From an uncultured Pseudodesulfovibrio sp. (lineage in GTDB: Bacteria; Desulfobacterota; Desulfovibrionia; Desulfovibrionales; Desulfovibrionaceae), in contig NZ_OY782498.1 of the NCBI RefSeq assembly GCF_963677845.1, forward strand, positions 754,001 to 818,000: 64,000 bases of DNA. Reading direction: 5' to 3'. The notes under the pieces are model-generated. The model was not told the DNA's origin and made no database searches. It was given only the letters and a program-made list of their open reading frames with translations. Positions 16,778 through 25,946 of the stretch are shown here, in pieces. How positions within the stretch are numbered: the first letter of the stretch is position 1; each line of letters opens with the position of its first letter. The position numbers and the translations under genes are program-made.

Positions 16778-17566
16778 TTACTGCTTGCGCAGTTCTTCCA
16801 ATCTTTTTTTTGCTTCTATTGGATCCAGACCTCGTTTTGCGGCTATGGCACCCAGATTGTCTTCAGCATCCGTAGGGCGTACATACACAGGCTCTATGGA
16901 CTCCTGCGTGAAGTTTGCCTTGTATGCTGCGGTGAGCAGCGTTTCAGGCGATGGACTGTCCCATTGTTCGTCAAGCATGATGTAGCCGGGATTGCTGGCA
17001 GCAAGAGCTGTGAAGAAATCGGTGTTTTTGCGCAGGCCGCTGCCCATGAGATGTGCCGTGGCACCAAAGTCTGCCATGCGTGCTGCGGCTTCATCCAGAG
17101 AAAGTGATTCCAGAGGGGCGTGCGCTGTCAGGCTGGGGGCGTCAAAGGATTGCAGATACACCAGCCCGCGTCGTGCGTAAGTCAACACATGCAGTGGGCC
17201 TGTGATGAGCGAGCCGGGACCGGACGCAAGGAGTGGCAAGTAGTCCAGACCGGCCAGTGGGAGCCCTTGTCCGGCCGCCAGGCCTTCGGCAGCAGCCAGA
17301 ATGAGTCTCAGTCCGGTGAAGCTGCCGGGACCACGTACACAGGCAATTTGGGCGATAATGTCTATTCCTAACCCGAAGCTATCCAATGTTTGCTTGAGGC
17401 CGGGAATGAGAAACCGGATGGACTGTCCGGGAACGGTCCACTGGCGGGAGGTCAATAGAGTGCACCCGTCTGGGCCGGGTTGTCCCAGCACTAGTTGCAA
17501 GCGTTCTTCTGTCCCGCCTATGGCGAGAAGGAGGTCGTGTGGTTTGATTCTTTTGGGAGCAGCCAT
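16778..17566 (-). CDS. tsaB: tRNA threonylcarbamoyladenosine biosynthesis protein TsaB
   Basis: A 262-aa ASKHA-fold protein, partner of TsaD in making t6A37 in ANN-decoding tRNAs. The diagnostic GPGSFTGLRL is present (about residues 89-98), followed by AAAEGLAAGQGLPLAGLDYL. The N-terminus LLLAIGGTEERLQLVL replaces the usual LAIDTS by AIGGT, so the N-terminal phosphate loop is altered, as allowed in TsaB since catalysis is in TsaD. The C-terminal IEPVYVRPTDAEDNLG is typical. A good ribosome binding site precedes ATG 17566, 14 bases after rseP; it is the last gene of the pyrH-to-tsaB run. Confidence 0.88.
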   Translation of the reverse strand: MAAPKRIKPHDLLLAIGGTEERLQLVLGQPGPDGCTLLTSRQWTVPGQSIRFLIPGLKQTLDSFGLGIDIIAQIACVRGPGSFTGLRLILAAAEGLAAGQGLPLAGLDYLPLLASGPGSLITGPLHVLTYARRGLVYLQSFDAPSLTAHAPLESLSLDEAAARMADFGATAHLMGSGLRKNTDFFTALAASNPGYIMLDEQWDSPSPETLLTAAYKANFTQESIEPVYVRPTDAEDNLGAIAAKRGLDPIEAKKRLEELRKQ

Positions 17567-17580
17567 ACGTCGCCTCCACC

Positions 17581-18639
17581 CTATGACAGCAGTCTGCGAA
17601 CATCATTGAAGATAGCCAGACTCATGAGCAGCAGTAAAACGAGCAGGCCCAGTCGCATGGACATGGCTTTCCATTTTTCATTGAGCGGACGTCTGAAAAC
17701 GATCTCCAGAGTGAAAAAGAGGATGTGTCCGCCATCCAATACCGGGATGGGCAGCAGGTTGATGATGGCGAGGTTGATGGAAATAACAGCCATCATGCCG
17801 AGCAGATCATATACGCCACTCTGGGCGCTTTTACTGACCATCTGGGCGAGCATGATCGGTCCACCCACCATTTCCACCGGAATAAGGCGTTCGATGATGG
17901 AAACAAAGCCTTTGATCACGACCTGAGACATGTTCCAAGTGTGCACGAGAGCTGTCTGAATTCCTATGCCGTCCACCGGTTCAAAACGAACTTGTCCGCT
18001 TTGGTTGATTCCAACCATGGGGACGGTCACGGATTCACCAAAAATATTTTTGTGTGTCTGTACTTCGGGAGTAACATGCAGAGTCAATTGTTCGCCGTTA
18101 CGATCTACACCAACATTCAGACTCTTACCTTCAGCGGCCCGGATGGCATCAACCATTTGTGACCAGGACTTGATGGATTCGGCTTCAATGCTAATAACCA
18201 GATCATCTTTTTGAAATCCGGCCACGGCAGCAGGGCTGTCAGGCAACACTCCACCTACCAAAGGCAGGATGACGGCCTGTCCCTGGGCCATTGCCAGAAA
18301 CCAGTAGATGATAAAAGCCAGCAGAAAGTTGAAGAATGGACCTGCTGCTACAACGCAGAGACGTTGCCATGCAGGTCTATTGGAAAAGAGTTCTTCGTCG
18401 GCGAAATCAGTTTCTTCCTCTCCTTGCTCTCCGGCTAGCGCAACATATCCACCCAAAGGGATGGCAGCGAGTTTGTAGTCAGTTTTACCCGAAGTGAATC
18501 CGGCAATTTTAGGCCCGAATCCGAGGGAAAAGGCTTTCACCCCCATGCCGAACATGCGGGCAATAGTAAAGTGACCAAGTTCGTGAAAGAATATCAGTCC
18601 GCCGAGAACCAGAACGATGGCGATGACGCTTGTAATCAT
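17581..18639 (-). CDS. rseP: Site-2 membrane metalloprotease RseP
   Basis: A 352-aa inner-membrane zinc protease (RIP family). The zinc motif HExxH is at His19-Glu20-His23 (FFHELGHFTIA), in the first membrane helix, and the third ligand lies in the C-terminal NLLPIPVLDGGHI. One PDZ domain sits in between (about 125-200: VGGVLPDSPAAVAGFQKDD). The family cleaves anti-sigma factors and leftover signal peptides in the membrane. Its position between dxr and tsaB matches the conserved dxr-rseP order. Confidence 0.93.
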   Translation of the reverse strand: MITSVIAIVLVLGGLIFFHELGHFTIARMFGMGVKAFSLGFGPKIAGFTSGKTDYKLAAIPLGGYVALAGEQGEEETDFADEELFSNRPAWQRLCVVAAGPFFNFLLAFIIYWFLAMAQGQAVILPLVGGVLPDSPAAVAGFQKDDLVISIEAESIKSWSQMVDAIRAAEGKSLNVGVDRNGEQLTLHVTPEVQTHKNIFGESVTVPMVGINQSGQVRFEPVDGIGIQTALVHTWNMSQVVIKGFVSIIERLIPVEMVGGPIMLAQMVSKSAQSGVYDLLGMMAVISINLAIINLLPIPVLDGGHILFFTLEIVFRRPLNEKWKAMSMRLGLLVLLLLMSLAIFNDVRRLLS

Positions 18640-18705
18640 AGTTTCCTCATAGGCCGTATGTTTTGGTTACGGCTTGGATCAGTATAAGCACTCTTGAAAA
18701 TTTGG

Positions 18706-19914
18706 CTAGAGGCTGGCGTGAGCTTCCTTACGGATGACGTGGTCCAAAGCAAGGACGGCATCAGGCGTGGAAACGTCCACCGATTTATGTCGGCCCAGAG
18801 CTGATTCGATCAGAGACGGAATGTCAAGGAATTGTATTTTCCCTTCGAGGAAAGCAGCCACAGCAATTTCGTTGGCTGCGTTGAGCACGATGGGATGGCT
18901 GGGGCTGGCATCAAATGCCTCGCGAGCAAGTCGCAGGCAGGGGAATGCTTCAAGATCGGGTTCATTGAATGTCAGGCTTCCGACCTGTGCAAGGTTGAGT
19001 TGCGGAACATCTACGGTTACGCGATGCGGAAAACAAAGGCAGTGGGCGATAGGTATTTGCATGTCAGGTGTGCCGATGTGCGCCAACTGCGAACCATCTA
19101 CATATTCCACCAGTGAGTGGATAATGGATTGAGGGTGGACGACGACATCAACATCGGACGGCGGTACCCCGTAGAGATGGCAAGCCTCGATCAGTTCCAG
19201 TCCCTTATTCATGAGCGTCGCGGAATCAATGGATATCTTTGCACCCATGTCCCAATTGGGGTGGTTCAAAGCTTGTTCGCGGGTGACTGTTTCAAGGAAC
19301 GTCCTGTCTTTTCCGTAAAAAGGACCGCCAGATGCCGTCAGAATAAGGCGTTTAAGTTCCTGTTCACAATTTTTGCTATGCCCCATTAGCCCTTGGAACA
19401 AGGCGTTATGTTCTGAGTCTACGGGAAGAATTGTTGCCCCGGAGGCGTGGCATGCATCGCGAATAATATGACCGCCGAGAACAAGGGATTCCTTGTTGGC
19501 CAGACCGATCATCTTGCCAGCTTGGGCTGCGGCCAGCGTCGGCTCGAAACCGGCGGCTCCGACAATGCTGGACAGAACAAGATCGATTTCTTCAATTCGG
19601 GCGAGTTCAACGTACGCCTTGGGGCCGACAAGTATTTTCGGGGTGTAACCGGTGGGTAAATTCGCGCTGAAGTCCTTAAGCGCCGTATCATTGAGTACCG
19701 CTGCGTATTTCGGACGAAATTCGGCACAAAGTTGTGCCAGCTTCGTTCCGTTGCGTCCACCGGCCAAAGCCGTGACTGTGAACCTCTCCGGGTGTTTTCG
19801 TATGACCTTGAGGGCAGAATCCCCAATGGAACCAGTCGCACCAAGGATGCTTATGGACCGAGGAAAATCCGGTAAGGGTGCCGTTTCAGGCCAGAAAGAA
19901 ATATAGGATTTCAC
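18706..19914 (-). CDS. dxr: 1-deoxy-D-xylulose 5-phosphate reductoisomerase
   Basis: A 402-aa enzyme of the MEP isoprenoid pathway (DXP to MEP, NADPH and metal dependent). The NADPH loop ISILGATGSIGDSAL is near residue 22; NKESLVLGG, PVDSEHNALFQ and the flexible-loop/active site LTASGGPFYG with HPNWDMGAKISIDSATLMNKGLE are all present. The start is GTG at 19914, supported by GAGGA five bases upstream. It is 19 bases after the cdsA stop and in the same operon. Confidence 0.95.
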   Translation of the reverse strand: MKSYISFWPETAPLPDFPRSISILGATGSIGDSALKVIRKHPERFTVTALAGGRNGTKLAQLCAEFRPKYAAVLNDTALKDFSANLPTGYTPKILVGPKAYVELARIEEIDLVLSSIVGAAGFEPTLAAAQAGKMIGLANKESLVLGGHIIRDACHASGATILPVDSEHNALFQGLMGHSKNCEQELKRLILTASGGPFYGKDRTFLETVTREQALNHPNWDMGAKISIDSATLMNKGLELIEACHLYGVPPSDVDVVVHPQSIIHSLVEYVDGSQLAHIGTPDMQIPIAHCLCFPHRVTVDVPQLNLAQVGSLTFNEPDLEAFPCLRLAREAFDASPSHPIVLNAANEIAVAAFLEGKIQFLDIPSLIESALGRHKSVDVSTPDAVLALDHVIRKEAHASL

Positions 19915-19933
19915 GAGAGTCCTCGTTGGACCT

Positions 19934-20737
19934 TTATTGGAAGAAAGGGTGGAACATGGCGATTAATCCATAAGTGGGGATTGCCAACAAGAGGCTGTCC
20001 ACACGGTCGAGCAGGCCGCCATGACCTGGAAGAATGACACCGGAATCTTTGATGTCGAGTGTCCGTTTTAGAGCAGACTCGAAGAAATCGCCGAACTGGG
20101 CTGCGATGTTTAAGGCTATACCGAGGAGTATCCATTGCCACCAGTGGGCGGAGCCGAAACTCATTCCATACGTTGTTATGGCGATGGTACAGGCGGCAAG
20201 TCCGGCAAGCGACCCAATCCATGATTTTTTGGGGCTGACACGAGGCCATATTTTTTTCTTTCCCCACATGGTGCCGGCGTAAAAGGCTGCAGTGTCAGAT
20301 ATCGTTGCCGCTCCGAGTACCAGAATAATTTCAACTGGCTGCATGGTCAGGACAAAATGAAAATTCAGAGGAATATATATCAACCCGGCCAAAAAAATAG
20401 CGGCATGGCGGTATGAAGCTGTCACGTCTTTGTTGTACCTGAGGAGAAAAACAAACCCAGAGGCCCAGAATGCAATAAGCAAAACAGCAGCCGGGTAACT
20501 CGTGTTCCCGGTGGTGAATGCGCCCAGCAAGAGGAAGGTGAAGGCTGCTCCAAGGGATTTGAAGGCAGTCATGGATTGAACTGGGCGGAACATGGAGTAG
20601 AACTCCCACAGGGTCAGGACGCAAAACAGGGCGAGTACTGTGAACAGAACCCAACCCTGAAAGATAAGGGCCATGGCCGGAAGGATGGCCAGCCCGATGC
20701 TTGTGGCAATTCGTTGTTTGTGTGGGGAGATATCCAT
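19934..20737 (-). CDS. cdsA: Phosphatidate cytidylyltransferase
   Basis: About 267 aa from ATG 20737 (a TTG at 20749 is an alternative; neither has a clear ribosome binding site). It is a polytopic membrane enzyme making CDP-diacylglycerol from CTP and phosphatidic acid. About seven hydrophobic segments are visible; the C-terminal CdsA signature reads GVILPGHGGLLDRVDSLL, and SDTAAFYAGTMWGKKK precedes it. It lies between uppS and dxr, in the standard order. Confidence 0.92.
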   Translation of the reverse strand: MDISPHKQRIATSIGLAILPAMALIFQGWVLFTVLALFCVLTLWEFYSMFRPVQSMTAFKSLGAAFTFLLLGAFTTGNTSYPAAVLLIAFWASGFVFLLRYNKDVTASYRHAAIFLAGLIYIPLNFHFVLTMQPVEIILVLGAATISDTAAFYAGTMWGKKKIWPRVSPKKSWIGSLAGLAACTIAITTYGMSFGSAHWWQWILLGIALNIAAQFGDFFESALKRTLDIKDSGVILPGHGGLLDRVDSLLLAIPTYGLIAMFHPFFQ

Positions 20738-20854
20738 AAATGATTTCAATGGTTACATGTGTTGCCGCGTTGAATGCGAGTTCTGCTTATCTACGCTATT
20801 TGAAAGACGGGGGCAATAAGTCAAGTAAAACAATCATTGATACTCTAAAATGAA

Positions 20855-21571
20855 CTATTGGTCGGCGAGTTGTTCCGATGTTTTGCCAAAACGGCGTTGT
20901 CGGTGATTCAGCTCATTAATGGCTTTGTCCAATTCATCCGGGGTAAAATCCGGCCAGTAAATATCTGTAAAGTAAAGTTCCGAATAGGCACACTGGAACA
21001 AAAGATAATTGGACAGCCGGAGTTCGCCGCTGGTGCGTATAATTAAATCAGGATCAGGTTGGCCCGCAGTCCATAATTCATCGGCAAAACCTTCTTCGGT
21101 AATGGCGTCGGGAGATACTCCTTTAGAGACCATTGCGCGTGTTGCTCGAAGGATATCTTCTCTTCCTGAATAATTCAGGGCGAGATTCAAGGTTATGTTC
21201 GTACAGTTTTTGGTCTGGCGTATGACGTGCTTAAGCAGTTGACGTACTGTTAATGGCATATCGTCAAGTTCACCCAGTACCTTGAGTCGAATTCCCTGTT
21301 CCTTGAGGCTCTTTTCTTCTTTGGTCAGGAAAGAAGTCAACAGTTCGAACAGGGTCTTGATCTCGGCTTTCGGGCGCGACCAATTTTCTTTGGAAAAGGT
21401 GTAGAGCGTGAGGTGCTTCACGCCAAGCTCTCGGCAACGGGTGACCACGGCGCGAACTGCCTCGGTTCCGGCTTTATGACCGTCGGTCCGATTCAGTCCG
21501 CGCTGTTTGGCCCACCTGCCATTGCCATCCATAATGATGGCTATATGAGCGGGAATATGTACGTTATTCAA
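20855..21571 (-). CDS. uppS: Undecaprenyl diphosphate synthase (cis-prenyltransferase)
   Basis: A 238-aa enzyme that builds the C55 lipid carrier from FPP and IPP for peptidoglycan and glycan export. The catalytic motif IMDGNGRWAKQRG has Asp15; further signatures are TLYTFSKENWSRP, LNYSGREDIL and DLIIRTSGELRLSNYLLFQ. The only sensible start is TTG at 21571, with AGGA seven bases upstream, since the next Met is the catalytic one. It follows frr closely (12 bases). Confidence 0.95.
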   Translation of the reverse strand: MNNVHIPAHIAIIMDGNGRWAKQRGLNRTDGHKAGTEAVRAVVTRCRELGVKHLTLYTFSKENWSRPKAEIKTLFELLTSFLTKEEKSLKEQGIRLKVLGELDDMPLTVRQLLKHVIRQTKNCTNITLNLALNYSGREDILRATRAMVSKGVSPDAITEEGFADELWTAGQPDPDLIIRTSGELRLSNYLLFQCAYSELYFTDIYWPDFTPDELDKAINELNHRQRRFGKTSEQLADQ

Positions 21572-21583
21572 GTGAATGTCCTA

Positions 21584-22138
21584 CTAGATCTCAAGGATTT
21601 CCTTTTCTTTTCCAGCAAGGACTTCATCAGTCTGTTTGACGAAATCATCCGTCATTTTCTGGACATTGGTTTCGCCGTTCTTTTTGTCGTCTTCGCTGAT
21701 GTCTTTGTCTTTTTCCATCTTCTTGAGCACGTCGTTCATGTCGCGACGCACATTGCGGATGGCGATCTTGGCATCTTCCGAATATTTTTTGGCGACTTTG
21801 ACCAGCTCTTTGCGGCGTTCCTCGGTCAAGGGCGGAATGCTGATACGGATGATTTTTCCGTCGTTGACCGGATTGAGGCCGAGGTCAGAACTTTGAATGG
21901 CTTTTTCAACCGCCCCGAATGCTCCCTTGTCCCAAGGCTGAATGGTGAGGGTCTTGGAGTCGGGGACGGACACCGAGGAAAGTTGGTTGATGGGTGTAGG
22001 GGTGCCGTAGTAATCTACGACAATCCCGTCTACCAGAGCTGTGGTTGCACGGCCTGTGCGCAGCTTGCTGAATTCCTTGTCAAGGGCTGCTATGGCCCCG
22101 GCCATCCTTTTTTTCCCATCGTCTAGTACGGATTGCAT
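21584..22138 (-). CDS. frr: Ribosome recycling factor
   Basis: A 184-aa protein that splits post-termination ribosomes together with EF-G. The family length and landmarks are standard: [56 protein letters not shown] and the closing DKEILEI. The start ATG 22138 is one base after the pyrH stop, so translation is likely coupled. Confidence 0.96.
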   Translation of the reverse strand: MQSVLDDGKKRMAGAIAALDKEFSKLRTGRATTALVDGIVVDYYGTPTPINQLSSVSVPDSKTLTIQPWDKGAFGAVEKAIQSSDLGLNPVNDGKIIRISIPPLTEERRKELVKVAKKYSEDAKIAIRNVRRDMNDVLKKMEKDKDISEDDKKNGETNVQKMTDDFVKQTDEVLAGKEKEILEI

Positions 22139-22139
22139 C

Positions 22140-22859
22140 TTAGTCTCCTTGGACAGTCGTTCCTATGTTTTCGCCGTTGGCGGCCCTGCGGATGTTGCCT
22201 TCAGTATGAAGATTGAAAACAATGATCGGCAGGTCGTTATCGCGAGCCATGGAAATGGCGGTGGAGTCCATGACGCCAAGCCGTTTTTCCAGGGTCTCCA
22301 TGTACGAGACTGTTTCATACTTGACCGCGTCATCAAATTGGGCGGGGTCTTTGTCGTATACGCCGTCCACTTTGGTGGCTTTGAAAATGGCGTCGCACTT
22401 GAGTTCAAGAGCGCGCAAAGCAGCTGCAGAATCAGTGGTGAAGTAGGGGTTGCCGGTTCCGGCTGCACAGATGACCACGCGGCCTTTGTCCATGTGCCGG
22501 AGTGCGCGTCTGCGAATATACGGCTCGGCTACGTCCGCCATGGAGAGGGCGGTCATGACACGGGTGTCGCAACCGTTCTTTTCCAGAGCGTCCTGTACGG
22601 CCAGAGCGTTCATAATCGTGGCGAGCATTCCCATGTAATCACCCTGAGCGCGGTCCATGCCCTTGGCACTGGCTGCCATACCGCGGAAGATGTTTCCACC
22701 GCCGATGACGAGTGCGATCTGGAGCCCTGTGGATGCCACTTCGGCAATTTCCTTGGCAAACTGACCGATGGCCTCCGGCTGAATACCGAATTGTTGATCC
22801 CCGGCCAGAGCTTCGCCACTGAGTTTCAGAAGAATTCGCGAGTACCGCGCTTTTTCCAT
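22140..22859 (-). CDS. pyrH: Uridylate kinase (UMP kinase)
   Basis: A 239-aa amino-acid-kinase-fold enzyme phosphorylating UMP to UDP. Features: [18 protein letters not shown] (phosphate loop), [10 protein letters not shown], the [13 protein letters not shown] stretch, [19 protein letters not shown] and [13 protein letters not shown]. It heads the pyrH-frr-uppS-cdsA-dxr-rseP-tsaB run and is separated from tsf upstream by an intrinsic terminator, so it needs its own promoter or readthrough; GAGG precedes the ATG. Confidence 0.96.
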   Translation of the reverse strand: MEKARYSRILLKLSGEALAGDQQFGIQPEAIGQFAKEIAEVASTGLQIALVIGGGNIFRGMAASAKGMDRAQGDYMGMLATIMNALAVQDALEKNGCDTRVMTALSMADVAEPYIRRRALRHMDKGRVVICAAGTGNPYFTTDSAAALRALELKCDAIFKATKVDGVYDKDPAQFDDAVKYETVSYMETLEKRLGVMDSTAISMARDNDLPIIVFNLHTEGNIRRAANGENIGTTVQGD

Positions 22860-22925
22860 TGTTACCTCTTCATGTATGGAAAGTTCATAAAATAGTCTCG
22901 CCCAAAGGCGATAGCATGTTTTTCA

Positions 22926-22956
22926 GACAAAAAAAACGGGCCGTGCGGCCCGTTTT
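22926..22956 (-). terminator. Intrinsic terminator after tsf
   Basis: AAAACGGGCC pairs with GGCCCGTTTT (22933-22942 and 22947-22956), giving a 10-bp stem; on the minus strand it runs into a T tract of eight. It separates rpsB-tsf from pyrH. Confidence 0.85.
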
Positions 22957-22975
22957 CATTTTTTTAGAGCATCAA

Positions 22976-23785
22976 CTACTCGGCCTTTTCTCCAAGGGCG
23001 AGTCGCTGGAAGCTGGCGACGGTGGCGTCACCAAGGATCTGCTTGATGGTCTGCTTGTCGTCCTTGATGAAGGCCTGCTCTACGAGGCAGACTTCTTTGT
23101 AGAACTTGTTCAGACGACCAGTGACGATCTTTTCGGCGATGTTTTCGGGCTTGCCTTCGTCCATGGCCTGCTTCAGGTAGAGAGCTTTTTCCTTTTCCAG
23201 GACATCCTGAGGAAGCTCATCAGAAGTTTTGCAGGCAGGGTTCATGGCGGCTACGTGCATGGCAATGTCTTTGGCCATGTCTGCATCGTCAGTACCGGTC
23301 AGCTCGACGACAGCGGCGAGCTTGTTGTTAGAGTGCAGGTAGATGCCCAGCACGCCTTCGGTGGTGATTTTGGCAAAGCGGCCAACACCCATGTTCTCGC
23401 CAAGTTTGGCGATGAGGTCGGTGACGTCAGCCACTTCAGCGGGCAGATCGTCTGCTGCGCCAGTGGTCACATCCAGACCAGCGATTTTTTCGGACAGCGC
23501 TGTTGCGAAGGATTTGAAATCGTCACCCTTGGCAACAAAGTCAGTTTCGCAGAGCAATTCGGCGATGACGGCAGTTTTGCCATCTTCAGAGATATAAGGA
23601 GTAACCAGACCTTCGGAAGTGGCACGTCCAGCCTTCTTGGCGGCTTTGGACAGACCCTTCTCGCGAAGGTACATGACTGCTTTTTCTTCGTCGCCACCGG
23701 ACTCAACCAGGGCTTTTTTGCAATCCATCATGCCTGCGCCGGTCTTTTCGCGCAGTCCTTTAACTTGTGCAGCAGTGATAGCCAT
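22976..23785 (-). CDS. tsf: Elongation factor Ts
   Basis: A 269-aa guanine-nucleotide exchange factor for EF-Tu. The N-terminal UBA-like domain reads VKGLREKTGAGMMDCKKALVE, followed by the conserved TDFVAKGDDF core, with the Ts subdomains up to DKQTIKQILGD. Two bases separate it from rpsB, with the ribosome binding site inside the rpsB tail. Confidence 0.97.
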   Translation of the reverse strand: MAITAAQVKGLREKTGAGMMDCKKALVESGGDEEKAVMYLREKGLSKAAKKAGRATSEGLVTPYISEDGKTAVIAELLCETDFVAKGDDFKSFATALSEKIAGLDVTTGAADDLPAEVADVTDLIAKLGENMGVGRFAKITTEGVLGIYLHSNNKLAAVVELTGTDDADMAKDIAMHVAAMNPACKTSDELPQDVLEKEKALYLKQAMDEGKPENIAEKIVTGRLNKFYKEVCLVEQAFIKDDKQTIKQILGDATVASFQRLALGEKAE

Positions 23786-23787
23786 TA

Positions 23788-24663
23788 TTATTTCTCCTCC
23801 GCAGGAGCCTCAGCAGGGGCTTCGGCCTTCTCTTCGGTTTTAGCTTCTTTCTTAGGAGCAGCTTTCTTCTTTTTTTCTACCTTGGGGCCATCTTTCTTGG
23901 CTTCTTCCTTGGGAGCCTCGGCGGCTTTGGCAGCCTTGGCAGCTTTGGCTTCAGCTTCAGCTTTTGCAGTGTAATCCTTCTGCATGGCTGCGCCTTCGAG
24001 ACAGGCATCGGCCATGTGAGTGGCAAACAGCTTGATAGCACGGATAGCGTCGTCGTTACCGGGGATGATGTAATCAACCATGTCGGGATCGCAGTTGGAG
24101 TCGACAACGGCTACAACGGGGATACCGAGCTTGCGGCATTCTTGAATGGCGATCTGTTCGCGCTTGGGATCGATGACGAAAGCAGCACGGGGAGCTTCGT
24201 TCAGGTCCTTGATACCACCCAGAGCCAGGTTCAGCTTTTTGACCTCACGGTTCATGCCTACTGCTTCTTTCTTGGTGTAGCGGGAGATGGAACCGTCTTC
24301 GAACATCTGCTCAAGGTTCTTGAGGCGATCGATGGAACGTTTGATGGTCTGGAAGTTGGTCAGGGTGCCGCCCATCCAGCGATGGGTGACGAAGAACATG
24401 CCGGCACGTTCGGCTTCCGCTTTGACGGATTCCTGAGCCTGACGCTTGGTGCCGATGAACAGCACTTTGCCGCCTTTGGCAACGGTGTCGACGATGAAGT
24501 CATGAGCGGTAGCAAACATTTTGACGGTCTGCTGCAGATCCATGATGTGAATGCCGTTACGGGCGCCGAAGATGTAAGGGCGCATTTTGGGGTTCCAACG
24601 GCGGGTCTGGTGGCCGAAGTGGACGCCGGTCTCCAGCATCTGCTTCATAGTTACGTAAGCCAT
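23788..24663 (-). CDS. rpsB: 30S ribosomal protein S2 with charged C-terminal extension
   Basis: A 291-aa S2. The globular body (1-about 230) is standard: [37 protein letters not shown] and [25 protein letters not shown]. It then continues with about 55 residues of Ala, Lys and Glu ([20 protein letters not shown] and similar), a low-complexity tail longer than in most S2 proteins and predicted to be disordered or helical. It is the first gene of rpsB-tsf, preceded by a leader with a hairpin. Confidence 0.97.
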   Translation of the reverse strand: MAYVTMKQMLETGVHFGHQTRRWNPKMRPYIFGARNGIHIMDLQQTVKMFATAHDFIVDTVAKGGKVLFIGTKRQAQESVKAEAERAGMFFVTHRWMGGTLTNFQTIKRSIDRLKNLEQMFEDGSISRYTKKEAVGMNREVKKLNLALGGIKDLNEAPRAAFVIDPKREQIAIQECRKLGIPVVAVVDSNCDPDMVDYIIPGNDDAIRAIKLFATHMADACLEGAAMQKDYTAKAEAEAKAAKAAKAAEAPKEEAKKDGPKVEKKKKAAPKKEAKTEEKAEAPAEAPAEEK

Positions 24664-24707
24664 GATAATCTCCTGGGTTTTTCGTCCATCCTGCAGTCCA
24701 TTAAGGA

Positions 24708-24725
24708 GTCCGTGACATCACGGAC
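24708..24725 (-). promoter_or_regulatory. Hairpin in the rpsB leader
   Basis: GTCCGTGATGTCACGGAC on the minus strand is a perfect inverted repeat (8-bp arms), 45 bases upstream of the rpsB start and downstream of a promoter-like pair. Ribosomal protein operons are often autoregulated through such leaders; S2 binding here is a guess. Confidence 0.35.
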
Positions 24726-24768
24726 CACCCGGAGTTATGGGCAGGATGTGTGAATTTGAAGTCGGGGG

Positions 24769-24797
24769 TATTTAGCCCAATATATTATGGTTGGCAA
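24769..24797 (-). promoter_or_regulatory. Possible sigma-70 promoter of rpsB-tsf
   Basis: On the minus strand TTGCCA (24792-24797), a 17-base spacer, then TAAATA (24769-24774). The -35 is good, the -10 weak. It lies in the 170-bp gap between rpsB and the SPL-like gene. Confidence 0.35.
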
Positions 24798-24833
24798 GAG
24801 GAAAATGCACAATACAATTGAATGGTATGGCGA

Positions 24834-25946
24834 TTATTCTCCAAATGCCTGTGCCATCAAACGGTTGCCCAATCCTCCGAAATCCTTGGGGGCGTATCCG
24901 AATACTTCGTTCCAGACTTCAGTGGATTCCATACAGAAGTAAAGTTGCTTGTCCATGCCGTGTTTGCGCAGGCGGTCGACCATGAAGGTGAACTGTTCAA
25001 CGCGTAGAGGACGAAGTAGCCGCGCTTTGCCGTCAAGACCGGGGATGAATTCATTATAGATATATGTTGTGTCTGGGAATTTGTCCGCAATGATCGGGTT
25101 GAGCTGTGGCATGCACCGGAATGAACCAAGAGACATGTATGCAATATTTTCGGGACGCACATAATCAAAGATCATGTCGATGATTTCGGCGTAGCCTTCG
25201 CGCCAGCCGGGATAGTGGATGATCGGGTCGAAATGGAGACAGACCTTGAATCCGGCTTCGGAACAGGTACGGGCCGCTTCAAGGCGTTCTTTCAGCGTGG
25301 AAACGTCGAATTCTTCATGTTCATTGATAAATGGCGCGTTGAGTGACCATGCCGGAAGAACGCGATCTGTACGAGAGGTTGCTTCCATCCATGTCAAATC
25401 CACGACTTTGGATTTCAATTCCAGCACGACGTTGTCGTAATCCTGGAGAAATCCGATGAGATTTTTGGAATAGCCGGTCAGGTGCTCCAAGGCCAAAGAG
25501 TCAGTAAATTCGCCGGTACCCACACGGTAACGGGTGTTCGGGTCTGCTCCGAAGGCGTTGCCTAATTCGTTGAACAGGGCATCTTGATTAGCCCAGATTT
25601 TTAATACGCGATCCTGAAAGTATGCCTGCAAAATACAGTATGAGCAGGCCATGGGACAGTTCTCGCCGATGTGAATGATACGATAACCACAGCAGTGATA
25701 GGCGCGTGTTCCGGGGCAGAATCTGAGGAATTTACCCTTGTATTCTTTGAGATATAACGCCTGTGTGTCGCCTTCATCAAATTCAACACGATCCTGTTCC
25801 GGCGGAACGACAGTCCACGGAATGTTTGCCTGATCGGTTCCGGTCAGTTTGTCGCGTACTCGATTCGCGATGGGTGAATCCTGCATGGATTCATCAACGA
25901 ACACATGGCCGATTTTCCGAAGGTGGGAGGGGAGTTGTTTAATCAT
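24834..25946 (-). CDS. Spore photoproduct lyase-family radical SAM protein (non-canonical)
   Basis: About 370 aa from ATG 25946; a GTG at 25952 in frame is an alternative. Radical SAM motif CxxxCxxC at Cys97, Cys101, Cys104 (NCPMACSYC), followed by LQAYFQDR, which resembles SPL enzymes, as does the later HLTGYSKN segment. Canonical SPL repairs 5-thyminyl-5,6-dihydrothymine and uses a cysteine about 45 residues after the cluster (Cys141 in Bacillus subtilis) as hydrogen donor. Here the corresponding stretch reads GTGEFTDSLALEHLT with no Cys, so by my hand alignment that residue is replaced by Glu. The host does not look like a spore former. It overlaps the upstream ParB-like gene by 8 bases and is probably translated with it. 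Confidence 0.8.
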   Translation of the reverse strand: MIKQLPSHLRKIGHVFVDESMQDSPIANRVRDKLTGTDQANIPWTVVPPEQDRVEFDEGDTQALYLKEYKGKFLRFCPGTRAYHCCGYRIIHIGENCPMACSYCILQAYFQDRVLKIWANQDALFNELGNAFGADPNTRYRVGTGEFTDSLALEHLTGYSKNLIGFLQDYDNVVLELKSKVVDLTWMEATSRTDRVLPAWSLNAPFINEHEEFDVSTLKERLEAARTCSEAGFKVCLHFDPIIHYPGWREGYAEIIDMIFDYVRPENIAYMSLGSFRCMPQLNPIIADKFPDTTYIYNEFIPGLDGKARLLRPLRVEQFTFMVDRLRKHGMDKQLYFCMESTEVWNEVFGYAPKDFGGLGNRLMAQAFGE

